64,000 nt of DNA from Jiangella endophytica (GCF_003427025.1 NZ_QVAI01000016.1:1-64000); one strand, 5' to 3'; counted from the stretch's first letter, positions 34,548 to 42,427 are shown. Notes: generated from the letters alone by a model not told the origin. Numbers and translations: made by a program.

Positions 34548-34969
34548 TGTCCGGCGGTCTGCCGGTCCTCGACTCGCTCGACGGAGTCATGCGCGTGGTC
34601 CACGACCATCCCCGCCTGTTCGTCCGCTACTCGAAGGGGCCGGACACCGACCGGCGGGACGGGCCGAGCCGCGACTACGAGGCCGGCGTCGACCTGCCTG
34701 GCTGGTCGGTCACGACCCTGGAGCCCGAGCCGTGGTGGCCGAGACCGCCGGCCGACTGGGTGGCTCGGCGGCTGTGCAAGTACGACGAACTCGGCGAGGA
34801 CGACCGTTTTCCCTGGGTGCTCACCGGCCGGATCGTCGGCCAGGGGCCGGACCATGAGCCTCTGGTCGCGGAGCCGGTCCCGGTGGCCAAGGTCGGCCGA
34901 CGCGCGCTGGCCGAGGCGCGGCAACGGTACGAGGAGCGGTTCGACGTCGGTCGCGGCTCGGCAGATTGA
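34547..34969 (+). CDS. DUF6098-type hypothetical protein
   Basis: 140 residues, soluble. The pattern 'LFVRYSKGPDTD', 'SRDYEAGVDLPGWSVTTLEP', 'EPWW', 'RRLCKYDELGE', 'PWVLTGRIVGQGPDHEPLV' matches the actinobacterial DUF6098 family (name from memory), whose function is unknown. The ATG overlaps the P450 stop as TGATG, so the pair is co-translated; members of this family commonly lie beside stress genes. Confidence 0.8.
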   Translation: MSGGLPVLDSLDGVMRVVHDHPRLFVRYSKGPDTDRRDGPSRDYEAGVDLPGWSVTTLEPEPWWPRPPADWVARRLCKYDELGEDDRFPWVLTGRIVGQGPDHEPLVAEPVPVAKVGRRALAEARQRYEERFDVGRGSAD

Positions 34970-35061
34970 TGCCCGAAAAGTCGACTATGGCCCGTTTGTG
35001 CCGAGATGCAGGTGGTAACCGACGACCAGAGTCGAGTTGTCGCCGCGGCCTGGGAGGGGTC

Positions 35062-35283
35062 ATGCCGAAGCAGCAGGAAGTCATCCGGAAGATCGTCCTC
35101 GACACGCTGATGCGCAAGGCCGAGGCGGACCAGTACCCGTCGCCGACGATGCTCGACTACATCGAGTCGTTGCTCACCGAGGACGACGTCTGGGACTACA
35201 TCACGCTTCTGGTGGAGCGCATCGACGAGGACTACTACCCGAGCATCCCGATGCTCCAGCGGCTGCTGCGGCTCGCCGCCTGA
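35062..35283 (+). CDS. Small conserved protein upstream of the gas-vesicle operon
   Basis: 73 residues, acidic. It contains two short similar helical repeats: 'EADQYPSPTMLDYIESLLTE' and 'DEDYYPSIPMLQRLLRLA', each with a [D/Q]-Y-P-S-x-x-M-L core, suggesting an internal duplication. ATG 35062 follows GGGAGGGG; longer in-frame starts lack a ribosome site. I recall similar small proteins near actinobacterial gas-vesicle genes, but no function is known. Confidence 0.75.
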   Translation: MPKQQEVIRKIVLDTLMRKAEADQYPSPTMLDYIESLLTEDDVWDYITLLVERIDEDYYPSIPMLQRLLRLAA

Positions 35284-35310
35284 AGCGGCGCCGGCGACTG
35301 GGCCGCCATC

Positions 35311-35335
35311 GTTTGCGGTGAATCCCGCCGGGTAC
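35311..35335 (+). promoter_or_regulatory. SigB/SigF-type promoter of the gas-vesicle operon
   Basis: GTTT (35311-35314), 15 nt, GGGTAC (35330-35335): a full match to the consensus of SigB/SigF-family promoters in actinobacteria. It ends 51 bp before the first gene of the operon. Two sigma factors of this family are encoded 5-9 kb upstream. Confidence 0.7.
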
Positions 35336-35386
35336 GCCGCAGCAAATACCCACAAATCAGCACAAACCCCACAAAGGAAGTGTGTG

Positions 35387-35941
35387 ATGAACACGGCCAC
35401 ACGGGTCGCCGCAGCGGCGGCCACCGGCTACATCCTCGGCCGGAGGAAGAAGCTCAAACTGGCGATCGCGGTCGGCAGCATGCTGGCCGGCAAGCGGCTG
35501 GCCACGGATCCGCGCGGCATGCTGCGGCAGGCCGGCGAGCTCGTCGAGAGCCGCCCGGAACTGGCGAAGCTCTCCGAGCAGGTTCGCACGACGCTCTACA
35601 CGGCCGCCCGAGGCGCTGCCGTCGGCGTGGTCGGCCAGCGAATCGACCACCTCAGCGACTCGATCCGGGATCGCTCGGACCGGCTCACCAGCACGGTCAC
35701 GGAGCGCGTCCCGGTCGGCCGTGGGAGTGAGGACGACACCGAGGCGGCGGCCGGCGAGGAACCCGCCGATGAGGCCGCCGAGGAACCCGTCGAGGAGGAG
35801 CGGCCGCGCCCGCGTAAGCGTGCCGCGAAGAAGGCTCCGGCCAAGCGGACGGCGTCCGCGCGCAAGGACGCTCCGGCCCGCAAGCGGACGGCGAAGAAGG
35901 CCGCGTCGTCCGGCCGCTCCCGCTCCGGGTCGAGGAGGTGA
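35387..35941 (+). CDS. Gas-vesicle cluster protein, GvpY-like
   Basis: 184 residues. The N-terminus ('RVAAAAATGYILGRRKKLKL') is a conserved, weakly hydrophobic helix seen in the first gene of streptomycete-type gas-vesicle clusters. The middle is amphipathic ('RQIDHL'-type helices, 'GQRIDHLSDSIRDRSDRLTS'). The tail is Glu-rich and then Lys/Arg/Ala-rich, resembling histone-H1-like tails. ATG 35387 follows AAAGGAAG. It is the first gene behind the SigB/F-type promoter and is translationally close to the next gene. Role in vesicle assembly is unproven. Confidence 0.75.
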   Translation: MNTATRVAAAAATGYILGRRKKLKLAIAVGSMLAGKRLATDPRGMLRQAGELVESRPELAKLSEQVRTTLYTAARGAAVGVVGQRIDHLSDSIRDRSDRLTSTVTERVPVGRGSEDDTEAAAGEEPADEAAEEPVEEERPRPRKRAAKKAPAKRTASARKDAPARKRTAKKAASSGRSRSGSRR

Positions 35942-35946
35942 CTCAC

Positions 35947-37017
35947 ATGGCACGCACCGACACCGTCACCGACGGCCGACCGGATCAGGGCCTGCGCGGT
36001 GTGCTCGACGAGCTGCCGTTGGGCCGGCTCAAGGACGAGGCGAAGAACGGCCTCACGTCGCTCGGCGAGTGGGCGATCCAGTCCGCCGGCGACCGCATCG
36101 GCAAAGCCACCGACAAGCTCGACGACATCGCCGGCGGTAGCCCGATCGGCGTCGCCGCACTCGCGGGTGCCGCGAAGAACGGCCTGCCCGGCGCGGTCAA
36201 GGGCGCCGTCGGCGGCGTCAAGGACAAGGTCCTCGGAGTCTTCTCCGGCGGATCGAAGGACGGCGCGGACGAGGGTAAGAAAGGCGACAAAGCCACCCGT
36301 GCGACCAACATCGTCGAGGAGATCGACATCGGCGCGCCGGTCAGCGTGGTCTACAACCAGTGGACGCAGTTCCAGGACTTCGCCGGCTTCATGAAGAAGG
36401 TCGAGAACGTCGAGCAGAAGGCCGACGAGAAGGTCGACTTCAAAGCGCAGGTGTTCTGGTCGCACCGGACGTGGTCGGCGACGATCATCGAGCAGGTCCC
36501 GGACGAGTTGATCGTCTGGCGCTCGTCCGGCGCTAAGGGCCACGTCGACGGCACCGTGACGTTCCACGAGCTGGCACCTCGGCTGACCAGGGTCGTCGTC
36601 GTGCTCGAGTACTACCCGAAGGGCCTGTTCGAGCGCACCGGGAATCTCTGGCGGGCGCAGGGCCGCCGCGCCCGGCTGGAGCTCAAGCACTTCCGCCGGC
36701 ACGTGATGGTGCACCTCCTCCAGGACCCGGACGAGGTCGAGGGCTGGCGCGGCGCGATCCACGACAGCGAGGTCGAAGAGACCGACGAGGAGGCGCGCGA
36801 GCGCGAGGACGCCGAGGCCGAAGATGACGAGGAGTCGTACGAGGACGAGTACGACGACGGCTACGACGAGGAGCCGGCCGAGGACGAGGACGAAGCGGCC
36901 GAGGACGACGAGTACGCCGACGATGAGCCCCTCGACGAGGAGGAGCCCAGCGAGGAGGACGAGGACGTCGAGGAGGAGCCGGCACCCCGCCGGCGCCGGA
37001 AGGGGGCGAGCGCATGA
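35947..37017 (+). CDS. SRPBCC-domain gas-vesicle cluster protein, GvpZ-like
   Basis: 356 residues. After an N-terminal helical/glycine-rich region (1-110), residues ~115-265 form an SRPBCC (START-like) domain ('[20 protein letters not shown]', '[20 protein letters not shown]'). The last ~80 residues are almost pure Glu/Asp with a short basic end, an extreme acidic tail. ATG 35947 follows AGGAGG at 35933-35938 (8-nt spacing), better than GTG 35938. The SRPBCC core is paralogous to the protein at 41650. Its stop overlaps gvpA (ATGA). Confidence 0.8.
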   Translation: MARTDTVTDGRPDQGLRGVLDELPLGRLKDEAKNGLTSLGEWAIQSAGDRIGKATDKLDDIAGGSPIGVAALAGAAKNGLPGAVKGAVGGVKDKVLGVFSGGSKDGADEGKKGDKATRATNIVEEIDIGAPVSVVYNQWTQFQDFAGFMKKVENVEQKADEKVDFKAQVFWSHRTWSATIIEQVPDELIVWRSSGAKGHVDGTVTFHELAPRLTRVVVVLEYYPKGLFERTGNLWRAQGRRARLELKHFRRHVMVHLLQDPDEVEGWRGAIHDSEVEETDEEAREREDAEAEDDEESYEDEYDDGYDEEPAEDEDEAAEDDEYADDEPLDEEEPSEEDEDVEEEPAPRRRRKGASA

Positions 37018-37433
37018 CTGTGGTCAACCAGCGACGGTCCGGAGGTGGCGGTCAGCTGCAGCGGCCATCGCCCAGCGGACTCGCCGACGTCATCGACATC
37101 ATCCTGGACAAGGGCCTCGTGATCGACGCGTACGTGCGCGTCTCGCTGGTCGGCATCGAGCTGCTGACCATCGACGCCCGCATCGTCATTGCCAGCGTCG
37201 ACACCTATCTCCGGTTCGCGGAGGCGACCAACCGGCTCGACCTGTACGAGCACGGCGGCAAGGACCTCACCGAGCTGATGGGCGACGGCGTACACGAGGC
37301 CGCCAAGGGCAAGACCTCCGGTGCCATCGAGGGCATCAAGGACGCCTTCACCGACGACGACGAAGACGAGGAACGCAGGCGGCGGCCGCCCAAGAAGGCC
37401 ACCGCTCGCCGCCGAAGGAGCCAGAGCGAATGA
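37014..37433 (+). CDS. gvpA: Gas vesicle structural protein GvpA
   Basis: 139 residues. The GvpA core is unmistakable: '[20 protein letters not shown]', '[20 protein letters not shown]', '[10 protein letters not shown]'. In classic gas vesicles this ~70-residue protein polymerises into the hollow ribbed shell. Here, as in other actinobacteria, it carries an extra ~65-residue tail that is acidic and then strongly basic, so the shell surface may differ or the tail may be processed. ATG overlaps the upstream stop (ATGA), and its own stop overlaps gvpF in the same way. Confidence 0.92.
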   Translation: MTVVNQRRSGGGGQLQRPSPSGLADVIDIILDKGLVIDAYVRVSLVGIELLTIDARIVIASVDTYLRFAEATNRLDLYEHGGKDLTELMGDGVHEAAKGKTSGAIEGIKDAFTDDDEDEERRRRPPKKATARRRRSQSE

Positions 37434-38224
37434 CCCGGACAGAAGCAGCAGCGGCGATGGACGACCACACGGTCGCCCCGATGGCCCAGTACGTCTACGC
37501 CATCGTGCCCGCCGGCACGTCCGCTCCCGACGATCTCACCGGCATCGACGGCGGCGCGATCGAGATGGTCGCGTATGGTCCGGTGGCCGCCGTGGTCGGC
37601 AAGGTCGGCACCGATCGCGCCTTCGGCCGGCGCGATGACCTGCTCGCGCACAGCCGGGTGACCGACACGCTGGCGCCGCACTGCGCCGTGATCCCCATGC
37701 GGTTCGGTTCCGTGGTGGCTGACACCGACGCGGTCGTGGCCGAGCTGCTGGAGCCCAACGCCGAGTACTTCAGTTCGGTACTCGACGAACTGGCCGGACA
37801 CCGGCAGTTCGTCGTCCGGGCTCGCTACAACGAGGAGGCCGTGCTGGCCGAGATCGTCACGGAGAACCCGGACATCGCCGAGCTGCGCGAGCGGACCCGC
37901 GGCCACACCGTCGAGGCCAGCTGGACCGAGCGGATCCGGCTGGGCGAGCTCGTCGCGCAGGCCTTGGAGGTCAAGCGCGACGTCGACAGCGGCACCCTGC
38001 TGGATCTGCTCGTCCCGGCCGCCGCCGACTGGAACATCCGTGCCTCGGGCGAGGTCGACTACCTGATCGACGTCGCACTCCTGGTCGCGGACGACCGGCT
38101 GGAGGAGTTCGAACGGGCTGCCGAAGAGGCGGCGCGGGATCTGGCCGGGCGCGGCCGAGTCCGGCTGGTCGGACCGATGGCGCCGTACGACTTCGTGCCG
38201 GGCGATGACCCATGGGTCTCCTGA
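37430..38224 (+). CDS. gvpF: Gas vesicle protein GvpF (GvpF/GvpL family)
   Basis: 264 residues. GvpF/L signatures: '[16 protein letters not shown]', '[11 protein letters not shown]', '[20 protein letters not shown]', and the C-terminal ferredoxin-like lobe ending 'GPMAPYDFV'. GvpF/L proteins bind GvpA and help nucleate the vesicle. ATG 37430 overlaps the gvpA stop; the downstream ATG at 37457 is a possible shorter start, since the family usually begins near 'YVYAI'. The end overlaps gvpG by 13 nt. Confidence 0.92.
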   Translation: MTRTEAAAAMDDHTVAPMAQYVYAIVPAGTSAPDDLTGIDGGAIEMVAYGPVAAVVGKVGTDRAFGRRDDLLAHSRVTDTLAPHCAVIPMRFGSVVADTDAVVAELLEPNAEYFSSVLDELAGHRQFVVRARYNEEAVLAEIVTENPDIAELRERTRGHTVEASWTERIRLGELVAQALEVKRDVDSGTLLDLLVPAAADWNIRASGEVDYLIDVALLVADDRLEEFERAAEEAARDLAGRGRVRLVGPMAPYDFVPGDDPWVS

Positions 38225-38430
38225 CCGGGCTGCTGACCTTGCCGCTGGCGCCGGTCCGCGGCGTGGCCGGGATCGCCCGGCTGATCGGCGACGAGGCCGA
38301 GCGGCAGTACCGCGACCCCGCGGCCGTCCGCCTGGCTCTGGACCAGGTGGAGCAGGACCGGGTCGCCGGGCTGCTCTCCGATGAGGAGGCCGCGGCGATG
38401 GAGGACGAGTTGATCGGGCGGTTGCTGTGA
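38212..38430 (+). CDS. gvpG: Gas vesicle protein GvpG
   Basis: 72 residues, the family's usual size. '[20 protein letters not shown]' followed by an amphipathic helix and 'GLLSDEEAAAMEDELIGRLL' is the GvpG pattern. It is a minor assembly protein thought to contact GvpF/L. Overlaps gvpF by 13 nt and gvpO by 4 nt. Confidence 0.9.
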   Translation: MGLLTGLLTLPLAPVRGVAGIARLIGDEAERQYRDPAAVRLALDQVEQDRVAGLLSDEEAAAMEDELIGRLL

Positions 38431-38681
38431 AGGCGTCGGAAGTGGCCGCTCGGGCGGCCGAGGAATTGGCCGCGCTCAGCGGGCGCACGGCGGAGGCCGT
38501 CACCGGCATCCACCGGACCGACGACGGCTGGCGGGTGCGGGTCGAGGTGCTCGAATTGGAGCGCGTCCCGCGTTCCACCGACGTGCTGGCCGAGTACGCC
38601 GTCGACCTCGACGGAGACGGCGACCTGACCGGCTACCGGCGCGCACGGCGCTACTCGCGCGGCGCGTCGAGGGAGGACTGA
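38427..38681 (+). CDS. gvpO: Gas vesicle protein GvpO
   Basis: 84 residues. 'ELAALSGRTAEAVTGIHRTD', 'GWRVRVEVLELERVPRSTDV', 'LAEYAVDLDGDGDLTGYRR' match the GvpO family of actinobacteria and haloarchaea, which is needed for full vesicle formation or expression. GTG 38427 overlaps the gvpG stop (GTGA). In Streptomyces gvpO usually leads the cluster; here it is internal. Confidence 0.88.
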   Translation: MKASEVAARAAEELAALSGRTAEAVTGIHRTDDGWRVRVEVLELERVPRSTDVLAEYAVDLDGDGDLTGYRRARRYSRGASRED

Positions 38682-38684
38682 ACC

Positions 38685-38978
38685 ATGACGCAGGCCAGAG
38701 AGCGCGCCCCGCTCACCCGGCCCTACGGATCGGCACTGGCTGCGCCGCCGCAACCGGCGAACCTCGCCGACATCCTGGAACGGGTCCTGGACAAGGGGAT
38801 CGTGATCGCCGGCGACATCCGGGTCAACCTGCTCGACATCGAGTTGCTCACGATCAAGATCCGGTTGCTGGTGGCGTCGGTCGACAAGGCCCAGGAGATG
38901 GGCATCGACTGGTGGCGCCGCGACCCCATGCTGTCGGGCGGCGGCAACGGCGACGACGACAGGGCGCGCGATGAGTGA
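38685..38978 (+). CDS. gvpJ: Gas vesicle protein GvpJ (GvpA-like minor shell protein)
   Basis: 97 residues. A GvpA-type core ('NLADILERVLDKGIVIAGDI', 'RVNLLDIELLTIKIRLLVAS') with the divergent end 'WWRRDPML' that marks GvpJ rather than GvpA. GvpJ probably forms the conical caps. ATG 38685 follows GGGAGGA; the stop overlaps gvpL by 8 nt. Confidence 0.88.
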   Translation: MTQARERAPLTRPYGSALAAPPQPANLADILERVLDKGIVIAGDIRVNLLDIELLTIKIRLLVASVDKAQEMGIDWWRRDPMLSGGGNGDDDRARDE

Positions 38979-39756
38979 GACCGCCAGCTACCTCTACGCG
39001 ATCGCGGCGCCGGTCGGCGACGACGTCCTCGACGGCCTGCGGGGGGTGGCGGACGAGCCGGTGCGGGTCGTCCGCCACCGCGACTTGGTCGCCGTCGTCG
39101 GCACCGTCGACGTCAGCGCGGGCGGCGCGTTCGGAGAGGAGGCGCTGGCGCGCAACCTCGACGACCTCGGCTGGCTGAAGGCCGCCGCGCAGGCTCACCA
39201 CGGCGTCGTCGACGGCGTCGCACGGGCGGTGCCGGCAGCACCATTGCGACTGGCCACCATCGTCGCCGACGACGACGGTGTCCGAGAACGCCTGGACCGC
39301 TGGCACGACGGCTTCCGCCGTGCACTCGACGAGGTCGCCGGGCGGGCGGAGTGGAGCGTCAAGGTGTACGCGCCGGAGGTTTCACCGCCGGACACCGACG
39401 CGGAGCCGGCTCGCGCGCCGGGCACTCCGGGCACAGGAGCGGCCTACCTGATCCGCCGCAAGGCCGCCGCTACCGCGCGCGACGACGCATTCGCCCGCGC
39501 GACGGCCGTCGCGGGGCAGGTGCACGAGGAACTGACCCGGTACGCCGTCGACGCCCGCCGGCTCGCCGTGCAGGACCAGCGGCTCACCGGCCACGACACC
39601 CCGATGAGCCTCAACGGTGCCTACCTGGTCCCGGTCGACGGGGCCGATACCTTCGCGGCGGTCGTCGAGAGTCTGCGGGAGCGGCACGAGGACTGCAGGT
39701 TCCAGCTGGCTGGCCCCTGGCCGGCGTACTCCTTCGTCACGGTGGAGGAGCCGTGA
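38971..39756 (+). CDS. gvpL: Gas vesicle protein GvpL (GvpF/GvpL family)
   Basis: 261 residues. 'SYLYAIAAPVGDDVLDGLRG', 'WLKAAAQAHHGVVDGVA', 'PLRLATIVADDDGVRERLD' and the C-terminal 'FQLAGPWPAYSFV' are the GvpL pattern. It is the second member of the GvpF/L family in the operon; such proteins act as a platform that gathers the minor shell proteins. Overlaps gvpJ and gvpS. Confidence 0.9.
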   Translation: MSETASYLYAIAAPVGDDVLDGLRGVADEPVRVVRHRDLVAVVGTVDVSAGGAFGEEALARNLDDLGWLKAAAQAHHGVVDGVARAVPAAPLRLATIVADDDGVRERLDRWHDGFRRALDEVAGRAEWSVKVYAPEVSPPDTDAEPARAPGTPGTGAAYLIRRKAAATARDDAFARATAVAGQVHEELTRYAVDARRLAVQDQRLTGHDTPMSLNGAYLVPVDGADTFAAVVESLRERHEDCRFQLAGPWPAYSFVTVEEP

Positions 39757-40609
39757 CCGTCGCCCCGGCTGCGCGGCCCGAGGGCGTGCAGATAGCGCTG
39801 GTCGACCTGCTCGACCGGCTGCTCGGCGCCGGCGTGGTGGTGTCCGGCGACATCACCATCTCCCTGGCCGGTGTCGATCTGGTAGAGGTCCGCCTGCGTG
39901 CGCTGATCCGGTCGATCCGAGCCGAGGAGGCGCGGTGACCCGGCCGATGCATGTCCTGCCGAACCGGATCGACTCCGATGCGGACTCCGTCGAGCGGGAC
40001 CTGTTCAAACTCGTCCTCACCGTCATCGAGCTGATCCGGCAGCTGATGGAGCGGCAGGCACTGCGCCGGGTCGACGAGGGCGACCTCGACGACGTCCAGG
40101 TCGAAGCGCTCGGTCAGGCGCTGCTCCAGCTGGACACCGCGATGGCCGAACTGCGCGGCCGGTATGGACTGACGATCCGCGACCTCAACCTGGACCTCGG
40201 CCCGCTCGGCACATTGCTGGGCGACTGAGCCGTGCCGTTCAGGACGACCGGCGGTGCAGCAGAACTCGTTGCCCTCCGGATCGGCCAGCACGGTGAACCC
40301 CTCCCTGCCGGTCTGCCCGACGTCGGCGCGGGTGGCACCGAGTCCGAGCAAACGCTCCACCTCCGTGTCCGCCGTCCCGGCCGCCGCGACGAGGTCGGGG
40401 TGGTCGCGGCTCTTCTCGTGCTTTGGCCCGGCGCAGGGCTGCAGCCAGACGGAGAGCGTTCCGGCCGGTGCGCCGACGGGCGGGTGCAGGTGGGCGCCGT
40501 CGCCGTCGCCGTCGGGCTCGATCCGGTAGCCGAGCGCCGCGGACCAGAACCGCGCCATCAGCTCGACATCCCCCACGTCCAACGTCCATTGCGCGAACGT
40601 ACTGGTCAT
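39737..40609 (-). CDS. VOC-family (glyoxalase-like) protein, apparently without its normal stop codon
   Basis: The first ~120 residues are a complete VOC domain ('FAQWTLDVGDVELMARFWSA', 'GYRIEPDGDGDGAHLHPP', 'GFTVLADPEGNEFCC'). Such proteins end a few residues after 'NEFC'. Here the frame stays open for 165 more codons, antisense to gvpK, gvpS and the end of gvpL, with no family resemblance. A small indel or stop loss near 40240-40250 is the likely cause. The true protein may still work as a short domain with a junk tail. Confidence 0.6.
   Translation of the reverse strand: MTSTFAQWTLDVGDVELMARFWSAALGYRIEPDGDGDGAHLHPPVGAPAGTLSVWLQPCAGPKHEKSRDHPDLVAAAGTADTEVERLLGLGATRADVGQTGREGFTVLADPEGNEFCCTAGRPERHGSVAQQCAERAEVQVEVADRQSIPAAQFGHRGVQLEQRLTERFDLDVVEVALVDPAQCLPLHQLPDQLDDGEDEFEQVPLDGVRIGVDPVRQDMHRPGHRASSARIDRISARRRTSTRSTPAREMVMSPDTTTPAPSSRSSRSTSAICTPSGRAAGATVTAPPP
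39753..39938 (+). CDS. gvpS: Gas vesicle protein GvpS (short GvpA-like protein)
   Basis: 61 residues, essentially only the GvpA core ('ALVDLLDRLLGAGVVVSGDI', 'TISLAGVDLVEVRLRALIRS'). GTG 39753 overlaps the gvpL stop (GTGA) and its stop overlaps gvpK (GTGA). Short GvpA-like proteins of this kind are called GvpS in streptomycete clusters. Confidence 0.87.
   Translation: MTVAPAARPEGVQIALVDLLDRLLGAGVVVSGDITISLAGVDLVEVRLRALIRSIRAEEAR
39935..40228 (+). CDS. gvpK: Gas vesicle protein GvpK
   Basis: 97 residues. 'DADSVERDLFKLVLTVIELI', 'RQLMERQALRRVDEGDL' and 'GLTIRDLNLDLGPLGTLL' are diagnostic of GvpK, an essential minor component. GTG 39935 overlaps the gvpS stop. It is the last gene of the operon. 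A minus-strand VOC frame overlaps it antisense. Confidence 0.92.
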   Translation: MTRPMHVLPNRIDSDADSVERDLFKLVLTVIELIRQLMERQALRRVDEGDLDDVQVEALGQALLQLDTAMAELRGRYGLTIRDLNLDLGPLGTLLGD

Positions 40610-40630
40610 CGTTGCCCTTTCGCATCGGGT

Positions 40631-40855
40631 TCAGCTCTTGCGGTGGGCCGCCTTGCCGCCCTTGCGGCTGGCCTCCTTCTTCTGTGTGGTCGTACGGCCC
40701 TGGGAGCTGTCGCCGACGGAGCCGCTCTGCTTGCCGCCGCGCTGTGAGGCGCCGGGGGAGTTGGCGATGCGCGCGGCCCGCTCCTTCGACATGCCCTTGT
40801 CCTTCAAGGCTTCGTACTGCTTCTCGTTCTTCACGTTCGCCGACCTGCTGGGCAT
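40631..40855 (-). CDS. DUF7218-type small basic protein (copy 2)
   Basis: 74 residues, sharing the block 'NVKNEKQYEALKDKGMSKER' and the next 'AARIANSPGAS' with copy 1 at 26236-26460. The tail is again Lys/Arg/Ser-rich ('KKEASRKGGKAAHRKS'). ATG 40855 follows AAGGAGGC. A GGGTAC box lies upstream on the minus strand (40892-40887) but no good -35 pairs with it. Function unknown. Confidence 0.85.
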   Translation of the reverse strand: MPSRSANVKNEKQYEALKDKGMSKERAARIANSPGASQRGGKQSGSVGDSSQGRTTTQKKEASRKGGKAAHRKS

Positions 40856-40983
40856 GGCCGCCTCCTTGGTCCGTTCTTGGCGGTCCGTACCCCGCTGCGC
40901 ACGACCGATGCCCAGCGCATGCGGCAGCAGGCGCCCGGTAAGGGTCGGCCAGGTCGCGACGGGCGACCGGAGGGGTGAGGACG

Positions 40984-42108
40984 ATGGCTGAGAGCCGTGA
41001 CGTGGTGGATCTGATCGAGAGGGACCACAGGGAGATCGAGCGGCTCTTCGAGTTGCTGCGTAGTGATCCTGGGCGGCGGGATCTGGCGGTGACCGAGGTG
41101 ACGGCGCTGCTGGTCGCGCACAGCCGGGCCGAGGAGGCTGCGGTGTATCCCGTCGCGCGGGACGAGGCCGGCGAGACTGACGAGGTCGCGCACAGCCAGG
41201 AAGAGCATGCCGAGGCCGAGGCGATCCTCGAACGGCTCGCCGCGATGGACGCGCACGATCCCCGGTACGAGGCGGTGCTGCGCGAGCTCGTCGAGTCCGT
41301 CGGTCATCACGTCGAGGAGGAGGAGAACACCGTTCTGCCCGGTATGTGGCAGCGGCTCAGCGGCGAGCGACGGGCGGAGCTGGGGGGAGGCGTCGTGCGG
41401 AGCTCCGTCGTCGGCGTCCACGTAGCCGAAGCCACGGCCCCTGCGCTGGCGCAGGATCGCCGGCCCGGTGGATCCCACGTCGCTGTCGCAGGATCGCCGG
41501 CCCGGTGGATCCCACGTCGCTGTCGCAGCGTTACCCCTCCGTGGGGGGCGTTCGTACCCGATCGGGGGCAGGTTCACGCGTCGTTACCGGGCGGCAGACC
41601 CGGGTACGGGCCGAGAGACCGACGAACCGACGATCCGAGAGGAGCATTCATGTCCACGGCCACGAAGTCCGTCGACGTGCACGTCCCGATCACGACCGCG
41701 TACAACCAGTGGACCCAGTTCGAGGAGTTCCCGAAGTTCATGGACGGCGTCGAGACGGTCAGTCAGCTCGACGACCGGCACCTGCACTGGACGGTGAAGA
41801 TCGCTGGCGTGCAGCGTGAGTTCGACGCGGAGATCACCGAACAACACGCCGACGAGCGGATCGCGTGGCGCTCCACCGGCGGCGTCGACCAGGCCGGCGT
41901 GGTGACGTTCCATCGGCTCGACGCGGAGAACACGCGTGTCACGCTGCAGCTGGAGATGGAGCCTGAGGGCATGGCCGAGACCGTCGGTGAGAAGACCGGC
42001 ATGGTCTCCATGGCCGCCGAGCGAGATATGGCGAACTTCAAGGAGTTCATCGAATCGCGTGGCCTCGCCTCCGGTGCCTGGCGCGGCGACGTCCCGCGCG
42101 ACGACTAG
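40984..42108 (+). CDS. Hemerythrin-domain protein in frame with a downstream SRPBCC domain
   Basis: A 374-codon open frame. Residues 1-140 are a hemerythrin-like four-helix bundle with the His/Glu iron ligands ('IERDHREIERLFELL', 'VAHSRAEEAAVYPVA', 'HSQEEHAEAEAILERL', 'VGHHVEEEENTVLPGM'), typical of di-iron O2/NO-sensing stress proteins. Residues ~140-222 are low-complexity sequence with no family features and include the 37-bp tandem duplication at 41452-41525. Residues 223-374 are an SRPBCC domain with its own start (41650). ATG 40984 follows GGAGGGG. Hemerythrin relatives normally end shortly after the fourth helix, so the natural C-terminus has been lost. Confidence 0.75.
   Translation: MAESRDVVDLIERDHREIERLFELLRSDPGRRDLAVTEVTALLVAHSRAEEAAVYPVARDEAGETDEVAHSQEEHAEAEAILERLAAMDAHDPRYEAVLRELVESVGHHVEEEENTVLPGMWQRLSGERRAELGGGVVRSSVVGVHVAEATAPALAQDRRPGGSHVAVAGSPARWIPRRCRSVTPPWGAFVPDRGQVHASLPGGRPGYGPRDRRTDDPRGAFMSTATKSVDVHVPITTAYNQWTQFEEFPKFMDGVETVSQLDDRHLHWTVKIAGVQREFDAEITEQHADERIAWRSTGGVDQAGVVTFHRLDAENTRVTLQLEMEPEGMAETVGEKTGMVSMAAERDMANFKEFIESRGLASGAWRGDVPRDD
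41452..41525 (+). repeat. Perfect 37-bp tandem duplication
   Basis: Two identical 37-bp units, 41452-41488 and 41489-41525, beginning CAGGATCGCCGGCCCGG. Since 37 is not a multiple of three, loss or gain of one unit changes which frame continues from the hemerythrin domain. Confidence 0.95.
41583..41607 (+). promoter_or_regulatory. Candidate SigB/F-type promoter for the SRPBCC gene
   Basis: GTTA (41583-41586), 15 nt, GGGTAC (41602-41607), 42 bp before ATG 41650. It supports independent transcription of the SRPBCC gene. Confidence 0.55.
41650..42108 (+). CDS. SRPBCC-family protein (independent start inside the longer frame)
   Basis: 152 residues. A stand-alone SRPBCC/polyketide-cyclase-like domain ('TKSVDVHVPITTAYNQWTQF', 'EEFPKFMDGVETVSQLDDRH', 'ITEQHADERIAWRSTGG'), of the type encoded beside stress genes. 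GAGAGGAG at 41637-41644 sits 5 nt before the ATG and a SigB/F-like promoter is close by, so this is probably the main product. It is paralogous to the SRPBCC core of the GvpZ-like protein; the shared 'YNQWTQF' stretch is identical. The ligand is unknown. Confidence 0.85.
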   Translation: MSTATKSVDVHVPITTAYNQWTQFEEFPKFMDGVETVSQLDDRHLHWTVKIAGVQREFDAEITEQHADERIAWRSTGGVDQAGVVTFHRLDAENTRVTLQLEMEPEGMAETVGEKTGMVSMAAERDMANFKEFIESRGLASGAWRGDVPRDD

Positions 42109-42427
42109 GCGGCCGCGGCCGGGGTGGTGGTGGTTCGTAGTCAGCGGCACAAGGGGAGACATCGGCGCCGACGATCGCGGACGTCGTGAGGCATGGGTTT
42201 CGGGGCTCGGGCCGAGGACGCGTCGGCCCAACGTGAGCCGCGCCCCTGAGCGACTATTCAGAAGCGCGGCCCACCTGCTATTTGGGTACGATCTGTCTCG
42301 CGTTGCCTATACCGGCGTGCAGCTTGGAGTCGTTGAGAGAATCTAGCACGGTTGGCTAAGTTTGATTTAGTTTTTTCGTTGGTTGACGCGGGCTGGAGTG
42401 GCTAGCTGATGCGCATAGGCGGGGGAT
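42109..42427. other. Intergenic segment, AT-rich at its right end
   Basis: No gene recognised. Base composition falls abruptly after about 42280; the stretch 42355-42385 is unusually T-rich for this genome and marks the left edge of a low-GC insert. Confidence 0.5.
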
